From NCBI GenBank assembly GCA_039908105.1, contig JAMOBI010000014.1, positions 30,911-94,910 on the forward strand: DNA of 64,000 nucleotides. The letters are read 5' to 3'. Under the pieces are notes generated by a model. The model ran no database searches, had not been told where the DNA came from, and saw nothing but the letters and a program-made list of their open reading frames with translations. Made by a program: the position numbers and the translations under genes. Position 1 is the first letter of the stretch. Each line of letters starts with the position of its first letter. This document shows, piece by piece, positions 1-9,277 of this stretch. The stretch is from Magnetaquiglobus sp039908105 (GTDB taxonomy: Bacteria > Pseudomonadota > Magnetococcia > Magnetococcales > Magnetaquicoccaceae).

Positions 1-734
1 GCCCGGGTTGGTTGCGCGACGATATCAAGCCTGCCGACCGCATCCAGAATCTGCCGCGCCTTGTCATCATCCCCCGGATGCAAAGGATTGTCTTCGGCTC
101 CCGGCGACCAGAAGAGCGCCAGTCGATAGCCGCGCGCCCCCAAAATTCGGATCAGTTCGGCAAAGCGCTCCCAGGGCCAGCGTTGAGGGATTTTCCGGGC
201 ACTGATGTGCAGGCCGATGAGCGGTTTGTCGTCGGGTGGCATTGGAGTGAGACGGGCCAGTTGCTCGGGATCCACGCCGATCCGGGTTGGCGGAGCGGGT
301 GTCGGGTCGTCGATTCCTAAAGGTTGCAGCAGCCGCAGGACGCATTCGACCTCATGAAGGCCGGCAGGGGTTTCGGTACGCACGAGGATTCTCTTGGGAT
401 TGAGCACTCTGGCGGCCCGCAGGGCAGAAGGATGGGGGCCGCCTGGCAGAAGGATCAGGTCGAACCGTTCGCGCCGCAATTGCCAGAAGAGGTTGGCGCG
501 GCGTAAATAGATCCCGAGCCAGCTTTCATGGGTGTGGCGGTGCTTGGCCTTCTGGTAGGAGTGGAGTGCGTTCAGAGCAGGATGGCCACTCAAAACCGGG
601 ATGTTGTAATCGGTCACCAGCGCAGCCAGATGGGCGTTGGGAAAGTGGGTGCGCAGGCGCGTGATCAGGGGTGTGGTGCAGACCAGATCGCCGATGTTGT
701 CCTTGCGGATGATCAGGATGCGTTCGAGTGACAT
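1..734 (-). CDS. GT9 glycosyltransferase (heptosyltransferase-like), 3' end cut by window edge
   Basis: About 244 residues are visible before the reading frame runs off the left edge, so the C-terminal third is missing. The protein begins MSLERILIIRKDNIGDLV, the usual start of the GT9 family, whose members move heptose or related sugars from a nucleotide donor onto lipopolysaccharide core at the inner face of the cytoplasmic membrane. A GLHISAR-like segment near residue 175, followed by PQRWPWERFAELI, matches the start of the donor-binding second Rossmann domain. The ATG at 732-734 fits the family start. It heads the minus-strand glycan block. Acceptor and sugar cannot be told from sequence. 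Confidence 0.85.
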   Translation of the reverse strand, partial: MSLERILIIRKDNIGDLVCTTPLITRLRTHFPNAHLAALVTDYNIPVLSGHPALNALHSYQKAKHRHTHESWLGIYLRRANLFWQLRRERFDLILLPGGPHPSALRAARVLNPKRILVRTETPAGLHEVECVLRLLQPLGIDDPTPAPPTRIGVDPEQLARLTPMPPDDKPLIGLHISARKIPQRWPWERFAELIRILGARGYRLALFWSPGAEDNPLHPGDDDKARQILDAVGRLDIVAQPTR

Positions 735-1171
735 GGAATCGATCCGGGATGGAGATGGTGAGTTACACCGCACCTGTTTCGGGATGCGTCGTTTTTTAAA
801 AGGCTGCGCCGCCTTCACGAGCATCGTTTCCAAAAAACGAAAACGATGCTCGTGAAGGCGGCGCGCGGCGCATTTTTCGCAAAAGGCGCGAAAAATGCTT
901 CTCTTAAACCGCACCCAATTTTGGGATGCGTAATTTTTTGCAAGGCTGCGTGCAAGATGCGGGAGTCGTTTCCAAAAAACGGAAACGACTCCCGCGAAGG
1001 CGGCGCGCGGCGCATTTTTCGCAAAAGGCGCGAAAAATGCTTCTTTTGAAGAGCGCGCTAAAGGCCAAAGTCAAAAGCAAAACCCTGGGAGATGAATCTC
1101 CCAGACACTCTCTTTTTTTTTACCAGTAAAAGCGCATCATGTCAGGCTGTCAAATCAGCTCTGTCGGCCCA
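735..1171. repeat. Modular hairpin repeat, locus 1 (A-B-C-A-B-C-D)
   Basis: This gene-free stretch is almost wholly repeat. Block A (CCGCACC...GGGATGCGT) lies at about 767-795 and again at 905-935. The first B hairpin pairs 806-829 perfectly with 841-864 (24 bp stem, 11 nt loop). The first C hairpin pairs 870-880 with 888-898. The second B pairs 959-973 with 981-995, and the second C pairs 1012-1022 with 1030-1040. Block D has an 8-bp hairpin (1085-1092 with 1097-1104), then a T-run near 1112-1120. The tail to about 1170 (CAGGCTGTCAAATCAGCTC) recurs in loci 5 and 6. No plausible gene lies here. Confidence 0.85.
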
Positions 1172-2119
1172 CTACTCCCCCTTTTCACCCGCCAACGCCA
1201 GCAACGCCAACAACGTCTGCGCCCGCTGCGCATAGGTGTGCTGCTCCATCACCCGCACATGCGCGGCCTCGGCGATGCGTCGCGTACGCAAGAAATCCTC
1301 CAACAACTCCCGAATCAGTGCCACACACTCCTCCAACGTCTCAAAATCCAGCCAATCCCCCCCTGGCTCAAAATCGGTCTGGGCGTGTCGTCGCCGGTCG
1401 CTCAACAAAAATCCCCCACAGGCGGGAATCCCATAACAACGCTCCGGTAACCCCCAACTCATCTCTCCGCCATGATCGCAGGCCGCACCGAGATTGAGAT
1501 TGATGACGCTCCGTTGCATGATTTCCACCTGCTCGGCAACGCTTAAATCCAGGCCATGAAAGAGGGTGAGTTCAATGCCGTGGCCGGCCAACATCCCCTG
1601 CAAGGCGCGCAAACGAGCCATCCGCTCCCGATGCTCCGGATAGCGGCGATCGTCGATGTTGCCAATGAAGGATACCGTATACCGGTAACGATTGATGTCG
1701 CAAAGATCTTCCAGTGAGGCGGTTCCAAGGTGATACCGGTTCACGTCTGCGCCATTGGGGAAATAGACCGCACGCCTGGCCATCGCCACCCGCTCTTGCA
1801 GGGAGTGGGAGAGATAGAAATCGAGCAGTTGCAATTTTCTTAACATCCAGATGCGTCGCTTGCGCACCCCTTTGTTCCACGGGGCATCGCGATTGATCGC
1901 CACGATCGGTTTTCCCAAAGCGCGCAACCGTCGGCTCAGACCGAAACAGCGGATCAGGTGACGCGCCGCCTCGGTGAAATCCAGAACCGCAGCATCCATC
2001 TCCTCCATGTCGCGGGGCAGTGGCGCGCCGGGTTGCCACGGCACGAGCACGGCACCCTGCTCGACAAGCGCCTCTTCCAATGCCACAAACGGTCGGCGGA
2101 ATCCCATCAGGATCTTCAT
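1172..2119 (-). CDS. CgeB-like glycosyltransferase
   Basis: This 315-residue protein resembles the CgeB / glycosyl transferases group 1 type with a C-terminal GT-B donor domain: SFIGNIDDRRYPEHRERM near 170, the CHARACTERISTIC late segment GLPERCYGIPACGGFLLSD near 245, and a final helix region VMEQHTYAQRAQTLL. It probably transfers a sugar to a cell-surface glycan from the cytoplasm. The start at 2119 was chosen because its ATG overlaps the asnB stop as ATGA; the frame stays open upstream inside asnB, but that part is antisense noise. A second CgeB-like gene lies at 6120-7160. Substrate unknown. Confidence 0.75.
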   Translation of the reverse strand: MKILMGFRRPFVALEEALVEQGAVLVPWQPGAPLPRDMEEMDAAVLDFTEAARHLIRCFGLSRRLRALGKPIVAINRDAPWNKGVRKRRIWMLRKLQLLDFYLSHSLQERVAMARRAVYFPNGADVNRYHLGTASLEDLCDINRYRYTVSFIGNIDDRRYPEHRERMARLRALQGMLAGHGIELTLFHGLDLSVAEQVEIMQRSVINLNLGAACDHGGEMSWGLPERCYGIPACGGFLLSDRRRHAQTDFEPGGDWLDFETLEECVALIRELLEDFLRTRRIAEAAHVRVMEQHTYAQRAQTLLALLALAGEKGE

Positions 2120-3966
2120 GCAATCTCCCGTGCCCCCGGATGACGTTCCAGCCACAACAGCAGCACCAAAAGGGTATAGGTCAAACGGCGAGCGCCCCCT
2201 TGACCGGTGGAACAGCGTCGCCACTGCGTGCGTGCCGCCTCGGCATTCAGAAAGGGCGCCAGATGTGGGCAGTCGGCAAAAGCGCGCTCCCCGAGTTCGC
2301 GCCAGGCCCCCTGGAACAGATCCCGCAATGGCACCGAAAAACCGTGCTTGGGGCGATTCCAGACCGATTCCGGCAGCACGCCGTGACACAACCCCTTCAA
2401 GACCGCTTTGCCGCCATTGGCCAGATGAATCGCTGCGGGAATCATCAAGGCGGCATTGACCACCGGATTGCCGAGCATCGGCACGCGTGCTTCCAGCCCA
2501 TGCGCCATGCTGGCCCGATCGGTCTTGACCAGACAGTTTTCCGAAAGATAGCTCCACAGATCGGCACGCATCTGCGTCGCGGTGTCGAGTTCGCCACCCA
2601 ATTCGTCAACCAGCCGGCTCCATTGCTGCATGGTGTGCTCGACATCACAAACAGACAGTGCCTCGGGGGTCAGATAATGGTTCATCCCCTTGCGACAGCG
2701 TGGCCAGGGGCCGAGTTCCACGCGCCGATAATAGAGCAACTCCCGACCATGCAGGGTACGCCGGGTGAGTGCGCCGGGCAACAGGCCGCGTTCCACCCCG
2801 AAGCGTGCCCAGCGTTGCCAGAACCGTTCCGGATGCGCGGCTTGCGGATCCGCGTAACGGGGATAGCCGGCAAACAGCTCATCCCCGCCATCGCCGCTCA
2901 AGGCCACGGTGACATGTGCGCGGGTGAGCCGGGATAATGCATGGGTCATGATGTAGGAGGGGTCGGCCAACGGCTGGTCCAGATCATCGATCGCAGCCAG
3001 AAAGGCGGTCTCGTCGATCGACGGGGCCGGCAGCTCGTGATGCTCGCAATCAAACAGCTCTGCTACCGCGCGGGCGTGGGCCGACTCGTCAAATCCTGCT
3101 TGCGGAAATTGGAGACTGAAACAACGCAGCTTTTGGGCCCCCGCCTCAGCCATGTAGCGTACGATCAGGCTTGAATCGATCCCTCCGGACAAGAATGCCC
3201 CCAACGGCACATCGGCCACCAGCTGCCGCTTGACGCTTTCACGCAAGGCGGCATCGGCCAGAACGATGCTCTCTGCAAGCGTGCGCGGACCGTCGTTTCC
3301 AGGGCGCGGAATCGACCAGTAGCGCTCGATTTTCAAGGTTTGGCTGCGACCATCGTAGTGCAACCGGTGGGCTGGCGGCAGTTGGCGACAGTCGGCCAGA
3401 AAGCAATCCGGTGCCAAAGGGGTCTGGAAGGCCAGATAGTCGCGCAGCGCACGGCCATTCAGGCGCGTCGGGAAGCCCGGCAGCTGGAAGAATGGCGCCA
3501 GGGTCGAAGCAAACACCAGACCGCTGACCGTCGAGTAGAAAAACGGTTTGATCCCCAGCCGGTCGCGGGCGGCAAAGAGGGTCTCTGCGTGTTGATCCCA
3601 GATGGCAAAGGCAAAAATACCGTCCAGGCGATTGAGCATGGCCTCGCCCCAGGCGGCGTAGGCGACCAGCAGCACCTCGCTGTCCGAACGGGTGGCAAAG
3701 CGGTGCCCCAGGGTCTCCAGTTCCTGGCGCAGATCGAGAAAATTGTAGATCTCGCCGTTGAAAACCAGCCAATAACGGCCATCCGCCGAAGCCATCGGTT
3801 GCACGCCACCGGTCAGATCGATCACCGCCAGGCGCGCATGTCCCAGCACCGCCTCCCCGCACGGCACGATGCGTCGCGCATCGGGCCCGCGTTTGGAGAG
3901 TGTGGCCAATGCACCCTCCAGATGCTCTCCCCAGCGGCTGCCGACAGCTCCCAAGATTCCGCACAT
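2116..3966 (-). CDS. asnB: Asparagine synthase, glutamine-hydrolysing
   Basis: At 616 residues this is a full-length class B asparagine synthetase. It begins MCGILGAVG, with Cys2 as the glutaminase nucleophile of the N-terminal Ntn domain, and RGPDARR and NGEIYNF lie in the same domain. The PP-loop LSGGIDSSL near residue 260 binds ATP in the synthetase domain, and SGDGGDELFAGYPRY follows near 355. It makes asparagine from aspartate, ATP and glutamine. In a glycan cluster such enzymes often amidate sugar or uronic-acid carboxyls rather than free aspartate, an inference supported here only by neighbours. It starts 3 nt after the upstream GT4 stop and overlaps the CgeB-like gene by ATGA. Confidence 0.92.
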   Translation of the reverse strand: MCGILGAVGSRWGEHLEGALATLSKRGPDARRIVPCGEAVLGHARLAVIDLTGGVQPMASADGRYWLVFNGEIYNFLDLRQELETLGHRFATRSDSEVLLVAYAAWGEAMLNRLDGIFAFAIWDQHAETLFAARDRLGIKPFFYSTVSGLVFASTLAPFFQLPGFPTRLNGRALRDYLAFQTPLAPDCFLADCRQLPPAHRLHYDGRSQTLKIERYWSIPRPGNDGPRTLAESIVLADAALRESVKRQLVADVPLGAFLSGGIDSSLIVRYMAEAGAQKLRCFSLQFPQAGFDESAHARAVAELFDCEHHELPAPSIDETAFLAAIDDLDQPLADPSYIMTHALSRLTRAHVTVALSGDGGDELFAGYPRYADPQAAHPERFWQRWARFGVERGLLPGALTRRTLHGRELLYYRRVELGPWPRCRKGMNHYLTPEALSVCDVEHTMQQWSRLVDELGGELDTATQMRADLWSYLSENCLVKTDRASMAHGLEARVPMLGNPVVNAALMIPAAIHLANGGKAVLKGLCHGVLPESVWNRPKHGFSVPLRDLFQGAWRELGERAFADCPHLAPFLNAEAARTQWRRCSTGQGGARRLTYTLLVLLLWLERHPGAREIA

Positions 3967-3969
3967 GAA

Positions 3970-5067
3970 CTATTTCCTTCCCTGTTCGGCGACAAGAGCC
4001 TCGATCGCCGCCAACGTGACCTCTGGAGAAAAACCGGTCAGATCGACCCGACCGGCGGCATCGGGCAGGGCCAGCATCCGTTCGATCCCGGCAACCAGGG
4101 CATCCACATCATTCATCGGCACCAGGGCCTCCGGCAGATCGGTGGCCAGCAACTCGCGCGGACCCGAGGGACAGTCGGTCGAAACCACCGGCGTCCCGCA
4201 GGCCAAGGCCTCGATCAACACGTTGGGCATCCCTTCGTGATCCGAACTCAAGATCAACAGTCGCGCCCCGGCGATCCACGGATAGGGGTTGGTCTGAAAG
4301 CCGGTGATGATCACCCGATCGGATAAATCACGCTCTTGGATCATCTGTTGCAACCCGGCATCCGGCTCGGTCAACAAGAGCAGCAATCGCGGTTCGCGCA
4401 TCCTCTGCCAGGCGGAGAGCAGCAGATCGTGCCGTTTCTGTTTGGCAAACCGACCGACATGAATGGCGTAAGGCTCGGTGGGAAGCGTCGGCTGCGGCGC
4501 GCGTGCCCTCTCGGGAATGCCGCGAAGATCAAACGGATTGTGGATCACCCGCAAGGCTGCCGGGTTGATTTTGAGATTCTCCCGCAGATCTGCGGCAACA
4601 CCCGAGGAGACCGCGATGACGTGTTGTCCGTCGTAAAGCGTTCGATAACGTTCAAGCCGGCGAGCGGCCTTGCCGGGATCGGTCGAGCGCAACGCCTCGA
4701 TTTCCCTGGATAACGTATTGGCCACGCGCATCCAGTGGTGCGGCAAGCCTGCCTGCCGGCACACCTCATCGGCAAACGGCAGGGTGGAGAGGATCAGATC
4801 GAACGGTTTTTCGCCAGTCAGCGCTTTCAGCCGTTGTTTGAGTCGCCAGGCCAGCCACCGCTTCCCCAGCCAACCTTTGGAAACCGGTTCGCCTGGACGG
4901 CTCAAGCCGGTTACCGGCACCCCTCCCGGCACCTCATGCTGGCGCAGATCCTCCAAGAGGACGAGAGATACCTCGTGTCCGGCGCGATGCAGCAACGAGG
5001 CGTATTGAATGAACGCCTTTTCAGCGCCGCCGCCGCGCAGATTGGTGACGATCAGGGCCGCTTTCAC
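3970..5067 (-). CDS. GT4-family glycosyltransferase
   Basis: The 365-residue product starts with KAALIVTNLRGGGAEKAF, the nucleotide-sugar enzyme pattern of GT4 proteins that fold as GT-B. The donor-domain signature SSDHEGMPNVLIEALACG near residue 285 is intact, with the E-x7-E spacing used to bind the UDP or GDP sugar. It likely extends a surface polysaccharide in the cytoplasm. I start it at the GTG at 5067, which overlaps the upstream methyltransferase stop as GTGA; the open frame continues 37 codons upstream but that stretch is antisense to or overlaps the neighbour. Sugar specificity is not readable. Confidence 0.87.
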   Translation of the reverse strand: MKAALIVTNLRGGGAEKAFIQYASLLHRAGHEVSLVLLEDLRQHEVPGGVPVTGLSRPGEPVSKGWLGKRWLAWRLKQRLKALTGEKPFDLILSTLPFADEVCRQAGLPHHWMRVANTLSREIEALRSTDPGKAARRLERYRTLYDGQHVIAVSSGVAADLRENLKINPAALRVIHNPFDLRGIPERARAPQPTLPTEPYAIHVGRFAKQKRHDLLLSAWQRMREPRLLLLLTEPDAGLQQMIQERDLSDRVIITGFQTNPYPWIAGARLLILSSDHEGMPNVLIEALACGTPVVSTDCPSGPRELLATDLPEALVPMNDVDALVAGIERMLALPDAAGRVDLTGFSPEVTLAAIEALVAEQGRK

Positions 5068-6002
5068 GTTTTTCTTAAGTAAAAGCAGGCGGTATCGCCA
5101 TCGAGCGTGGCATTCAATCGTTCGGTCAAGCGACGCATCGCCTGCACGGTTTCCGGCGGAAACGGATAGCGCGACCACTCCGGGTGAGAAATATTGCGCT
5201 GGTAGAATTCGCAGCCCAAAAGATTCTCCGGTCGGGCGTCGTGGTGACGGGCGAAGATGGCAAATCCGTGCTGTTCGGCCAACCGGTGCAGACTGGTGAC
5301 GCTGTGCAGATAGAGATGACGCGGCGCATCCCAGGCAGCCCAGTGCACGCCGTAGCGTCGGTGCGCGTAAGTTTGCGCCACCGGGATGCGGATCAAGAGT
5401 CCGCCACCGGGATTGAGCCGTTCACGGAGACGCTCCAGGGTGGCGTGCTGATCCGGCATATGCTCCAAGGCGTGATGCAGCATGATCAGATCAAAGTGGC
5501 CATCGATCCGCTCCAACGGTGAGGCCAGGATGGTCACCCCACTTGGATGATGCAGGGTTTCCGGCAAAAAGGGATCGGCACCCAGCAGATTGGTGAACCC
5601 CTCGCGACGCAGTTTCAACAGCAATCCGCCGGTGCCGCAGCCCAAATCGAGGATCGAACTGGTCAAGGAGAGTTGAAACGGACGCAGCCAGATGAAATGG
5701 GTGGGTTGGCGTCCCAGTTTGGCCATGAGGGCACCCGCCCATGTGGACTCCCCCAAATGGTGCCGCGCACGCTCCCTTTTCAGGCAGGAGAGGGGCTGTG
5801 TCGAAAATTTTGCATGGGGAGCTTGCTGGGAGTAGTAGCCTTGACCATAATAGCGTCCCAGATCCTCCGGGATTCGTGCGATCCAGAGCATCCGGCACCC
5901 CCCGCAGCACCAATAGTCGATCGGTTCGCGCAAGCCGAACATCATCTCGCGAGGTGTGAAGCGGGTGTGTCCGCTGGCGTGGTGGCAGATCGGGCAGTTC
6001 AT
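5064..6002 (-). CDS. Zinc-finger class I SAM methyltransferase, copy 1
   Basis: This 312-residue protein has an N-terminal four-cysteine knuckle (CPIC near residue 3 and CCGGC near 32) followed by a class I methyltransferase core: LDLGCGTGGLLLKLRREG is motif I near 118, and FDLIMLHHALEHMPDQHA is the motif III/IV region. The layout resembles sugar C- or O-methyltransferases that carry a small zinc-binding N-terminus. A close paralogue at 7174-8133 shares long blocks such as YAHRRYG and PRHLYLH. It is coupled to the downstream GT4 by a GTGA overlap, so it probably methylates a sugar in the same glycan. The substrate is unknown. Confidence 0.82.
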   Translation of the reverse strand: MNCPICHHASGHTRFTPREMMFGLREPIDYWCCGGCRMLWIARIPEDLGRYYGQGYYSQQAPHAKFSTQPLSCLKRERARHHLGESTWAGALMAKLGRQPTHFIWLRPFQLSLTSSILDLGCGTGGLLLKLRREGFTNLLGADPFLPETLHHPSGVTILASPLERIDGHFDLIMLHHALEHMPDQHATLERLRERLNPGGGLLIRIPVAQTYAHRRYGVHWAAWDAPRHLYLHSVTSLHRLAEQHGFAIFARHHDARPENLLGCEFYQRNISHPEWSRYPFPPETVQAMRRLTERLNATLDGDTACFYLRKT

Positions 6003-6119
6003 CGGGTGCCTGAAGGTTTTTGGTTTTGTTAATCATTCCTAGTGTAGCCCGGTTCCCGGTGGTTGGCAACCCGAGGCAATCACCGGATCGCAAACCTCAT
6101 CGATCGACGAGGCTCAATC

Positions 6120-7160
6120 ATGGCAACTTTCTCGGCGGCACGCTGGATGGTGTGTGGGGATTTCATCAACCTCACCCAACCCTTGGCTTGGCAGTGTGCC
6201 GCAGCGCTGGAACGGCTCGGCATGACCGTGTTGACCGTCAACACCGAGATCCGACAACCGCGCGTCAGTCAATTCGTCAAGAAGATGGGCAAATCGCTCG
6301 CCAAGCCGTTCGGACTCAAACAGGCCTTGAGCGAACGGTTCGTACAGCAGGAACGGGGAGCCATCGAGCGCTACCTGCATGCCCAGTTCGAGCGTTTCCG
6401 TCCGGAAGTGGTGTTGGTGATCCGCGGCAATCATGTGGAGAGTGCCACGCTGAACGCCTGGCGCAAGGCGGGAGCCGTGACGATTGGTTGGTGGATCAAG
6501 GATTTGAAGAATCTGGAGAATTTCTTTCGGGATCAATCCAGCTATGACTTGAATTACAGCATCCACGCCAACCTTCAGCGCTCGGGGATCGACTATCTCC
6601 CGGCGGTGGCGGTCGATCCTTCCCGTTACCGTCCGTTGCCGGACTGTCCGAAGCGCTTTGATGTGGTCTTTGTCGGGATTCATACGCCCAAGCGGCGTGA
6701 ATACCTGCGTTCATTGACCCACTGGCGTCTGGGGATCGTCGGACCCGGCTGGCGGAGTCGCTTTGAATGGCGCGATCGGGCGCTGTTTGCGGCTGTTCAG
6801 GCCCGCACCCTGTATGGCGAGGAGCTCAATCGGTTTTACAACTCGGGTCGCATCGTCGTCAACATCAACCAGTGGGCCGCCAACGAGGGGAGTGGCGTGA
6901 CGTTGCGTCTGGCCGACGTTCCGGCGAGCGGCGCCTGTCTGTTGAGCGAGTACTCCCGTGGCATCGAGGAGATGTTCGTACCAGGCCAGGAGATCGTCAC
7001 CTTCTCGAATCCCGATGAGTTGCAACAACGGGTTGCACTGTATCTGGCAAACGAGCCAGCCCGTAGGCAGATCTCTCAGGCCGGTTATACCCGCGCCATG
7101 CAGCTTCCGACCCATATGGATCGGATGCGTGTGCTGCTTGACGCGATGCGTAACTTATAA
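6120..7160 (+). CDS. CgeB-like glycosyltransferase, plus strand
   Basis: The 346-residue product is of the CgeB-like type: RPEVVLVIRGNHV near 100, GWWIKDLKNLENFF near 125 and the C-terminal EGSGVTLRLADVPASGACLLS near 260 give the N- and C-terminal halves of a GT-B enzyme. It is the only plus-strand gene in the first 10 kb, placed between two minus-strand operons. I chose the ATG at 6120 because GAGG sits 7 nt upstream (6109-6112); the open frame also contains a TTG at 6063 without such a site. The role is probably surface-glycan synthesis, with donor and acceptor unknown. Confidence 0.75.
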   Translation: MATFSAARWMVCGDFINLTQPLAWQCAAALERLGMTVLTVNTEIRQPRVSQFVKKMGKSLAKPFGLKQALSERFVQQERGAIERYLHAQFERFRPEVVLVIRGNHVESATLNAWRKAGAVTIGWWIKDLKNLENFFRDQSSYDLNYSIHANLQRSGIDYLPAVAVDPSRYRPLPDCPKRFDVVFVGIHTPKRREYLRSLTHWRLGIVGPGWRSRFEWRDRALFAAVQARTLYGEELNRFYNSGRIVVNINQWAANEGSGVTLRLADVPASGACLLSEYSRGIEEMFVPGQEIVTFSNPDELQQRVALYLANEPARRQISQAGYTRAMQLPTHMDRMRVLLDAMRNL

Positions 7161-7173
7161 CCGGTATATGAAT

Positions 7174-8133
7174 TTACGTTTTGATGCGCAAGAAAAAACA
7201 GGCGGTATCTCCATCCAGCGTCCGGTTCAATTCGACCACGAGGTCATCCACTGCCGAGCGGGTGGCCCGATCGAAAGGGGTCTCTTCCGGAGGTCGTCCG
7301 ACAGGCCAGCCAACACGGGGGATATCTCTTAGAAAATATTCACTGCCGATGATGCCTTCGGATCCGGAATCACAATAAAGATGAAAGATCTCAAAGCCGT
7401 GCTGTGCGGCCAACAGATGCATGCTGTGCATGGTATGCAGATAGAGATGACGCGGAGGATCCCAGGAACTCCAATGGATGCCGTAGCGTCGATGCGCGTA
7501 TGAGTTTGAAACCGGTATACGTATCAAGACCCCCCCATGTCGATTCAGGCGTGCTTTGATGGCCTCCATGGAGGCATGTTGATCCGGCATGTGTTCCAAG
7601 GAGTGATGCAGCATGATGAGATCAAAGGTTTGATCCAGCTGTTCCAAGGGTGTGGTAATGATGCGTAGGCCTTGGCCGTGATCAATCGGTGTGGGGAGAA
7701 ACGGATCCACGCCGAGCAGATTCTCGAACCCTTCACGGCGCAGTTTCAGCAGCAGCCCACCGGATCCGCAACCGACGTCGACGATAGCGCTTGAGAGGGT
7801 GATCCCGAACGGCCGCAGCCAATCGAAATAACCGGCACGGCGGCTGAATCGCGCCAGTAATGCGCCGACCAGGGAGGTTTGGCCGAGGTGATGGCAGGAC
7901 CGTTTATGGCGCAGCCAAGCCATCCAGGGGGCCAGGGTTTTATCCCGGGTTGGTTTGAAGGAGTAATAGCCATCTCCATAATAGCGACCCAGATCGTCTG
8001 GAATCCGCGCGATCTGCAATGCACCGCACTGACCACAGGCAAAATATTCAAAACTCTCGCGCCAGCCGAACATCATTTCACGCGGTTGGGCATGGGTGTG
8101 TCCGTGTGAGTGGTTGCAGATGCGGCAATTCAT
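7174..8133 (-). CDS. Zinc-finger class I SAM methyltransferase, copy 2
   Basis: This 319-residue paralogue of the enzyme at 5064-6002 keeps the N-terminal cysteine knuckle (CRIC near 3, CGQC near 32) and the SAM motif VDVGCGSGGLLLKLRREG near 115, then FDLIMLHHSLEHMPDQHA. The C-terminal third differs more from copy 1, which suggests a different acceptor. The ATG at 8133 overlaps the stop of the upstream GT2 as ATGA; a longer frame to 8229 exists but lies inside that gene. The two-gene GT2-methyltransferase unit is bounded by an inverted AACCGGTATA motif (about 7161 and 9113), possibly a cassette boundary. Confidence 0.82.
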   Translation of the reverse strand: MNCRICNHSHGHTHAQPREMMFGWRESFEYFACGQCGALQIARIPDDLGRYYGDGYYSFKPTRDKTLAPWMAWLRHKRSCHHLGQTSLVGALLARFSRRAGYFDWLRPFGITLSSAIVDVGCGSGGLLLKLRREGFENLLGVDPFLPTPIDHGQGLRIITTPLEQLDQTFDLIMLHHSLEHMPDQHASMEAIKARLNRHGGVLIRIPVSNSYAHRRYGIHWSSWDPPRHLYLHTMHSMHLLAAQHGFEIFHLYCDSGSEGIIGSEYFLRDIPRVGWPVGRPPEETPFDRATRSAVDDLVVELNRTLDGDTACFFLRIKT

Positions 8134-9110
8134 GGCTTGGTTCCTGTGGCAAAAGTGTCTGACAACAGGTTTTTGAGGAAATTTTTGGTGATGCGTCGTT
8201 TCTGGGAGAACGTGACGGCATTGCGCCACAACAAGGGATAGATCCCTTGTTGACGCAGATCGTCCCGACAGCGGCGCCGGAAGGCTTCGCTGGACATGCG
8301 TTCGATCTTGTGAAACATCGCCAAACCGTCATCCACCAGATACCAGCGCAGCAGATGTCCCAATTGTGGGTCATCGACTTCCTCAACCAATCGGGAGAGT
8401 TCTCGGGTATTGATTGAGTAACTCTTGAACGATTGATAATAGTGTGCGTCTGAACGATGCAGATCCCGCTTCCACTGGCGGTAGTAATATCCGGGTTCAT
8501 CTGTAAAACCAATCCGCTCGGCAGCAAGCAGGAAACGGGTGGTCCATACGACATCCTCGTGACCGATTCCAAGGATGAATCGCAGTCCGAGACGTTCGAT
8601 CAAGCTGCGGCGATAGATCTGCATGCAGACCATATGCAGCATGGAGCGCTGTTGCAGACGACTTTTCATCCAATCCCGCCCGGAGAGCACACCCTGAGGT
8701 AACGGCTGGCGGTAGAGGGGGTGATCGGCCTGGCGACCCTCGAAGTGGTAGGTGGCATTGCCGATGATCACGTCGGCATCGAGATTTTCTGCCAGCAGAC
8801 GCATGCGGGTGTAATATCCCGGCTGTACGAAGTCGTCCGAATCGCAAAAGGCGACATACTGACCGCGCGCTTGATCGAGCGCGCTGTTGCGCGCCCCGGA
8901 GAGTCCCTGGTTGTGCTGATGGATCGCCCGGAAGCCGGGATGGTCGCGACAAAAGGCATCCAGCATGGCAGGGCTCTCGTCGGTCGAACCGTCGTCGACC
9001 AGCAGAATTTCGCTCTGTTGTGGATCCTCGCCGAGCAGTGACTCCAGGCAGGGCTTAAGAAAGCGTGCGGTATTGTAAACCGGTACGATGATGGTCAAGG
9101 CGGGATTCAT
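8130..9110 (-). CDS. GT2-family glycosyltransferase
   Basis: The 326-residue protein opens with PALTIIVPVYNTARFL, the GT-A fold start of family 2. The first acidic motif is LLVDDGSTDESP near residue 36 and the metal-binding DXD equivalent is FCDSDDFVQPGYY near 92. GHEDVVWTTRFL near 185 matches the ED catalytic-base region. These enzymes add one sugar from a nucleotide donor to a growing surface glycan in the cytoplasm. It is translated with the downstream methyltransferase through an ATGA overlap. The C-terminal 120 residues are less conserved and may bind the acceptor. Confidence 0.88.
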   Translation of the reverse strand: MNPALTIIVPVYNTARFLKPCLESLLGEDPQQSEILLVDDGSTDESPAMLDAFCRDHPGFRAIHQHNQGLSGARNSALDQARGQYVAFCDSDDFVQPGYYTRMRLLAENLDADVIIGNATYHFEGRQADHPLYRQPLPQGVLSGRDWMKSRLQQRSMLHMVCMQIYRRSLIERLGLRFILGIGHEDVVWTTRFLLAAERIGFTDEPGYYYRQWKRDLHRSDAHYYQSFKSYSINTRELSRLVEEVDDPQLGHLLRWYLVDDGLAMFHKIERMSSEAFRRRCRDDLRQQGIYPLLWRNAVTFSQKRRITKNFLKNLLSDTFATGTKP

Positions 9111-9277
9111 AAGTATACCGGTTTATTTATATCAGGTCGCGGCGTTCTTTGTTATTGGTTTGAGGCGGTCATCGACGCCGGTGCGCTTGTGTTGGGTTGA
9201 GGGTCGGCATCGACGCACATTTGGATCACGTTAAATGCTGATCCATACCTACCCTTACACTGCGGTATCGAATCCCG

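Noticed and set aside
1085..1120. Block D as an ordinary Rho-independent terminator of the flanking genes
   Set aside because: The T-run begins 8 nt after the stem and faces against the gene direction at most loci.
815..1129. Short frames in repeat loci (for example 815-1129, 13357-13575, 36440-36685, 47378-47623)
   Set aside because: They recur because the repeat recurs, they read through hairpins in both directions, and none has a ribosome site.
735..1171. CRISPR array at the repeat loci
   Set aside because: The repeats are dispersed single copies with different internal order, and there are no evenly spaced direct repeats with unique spacers and no cas genes.
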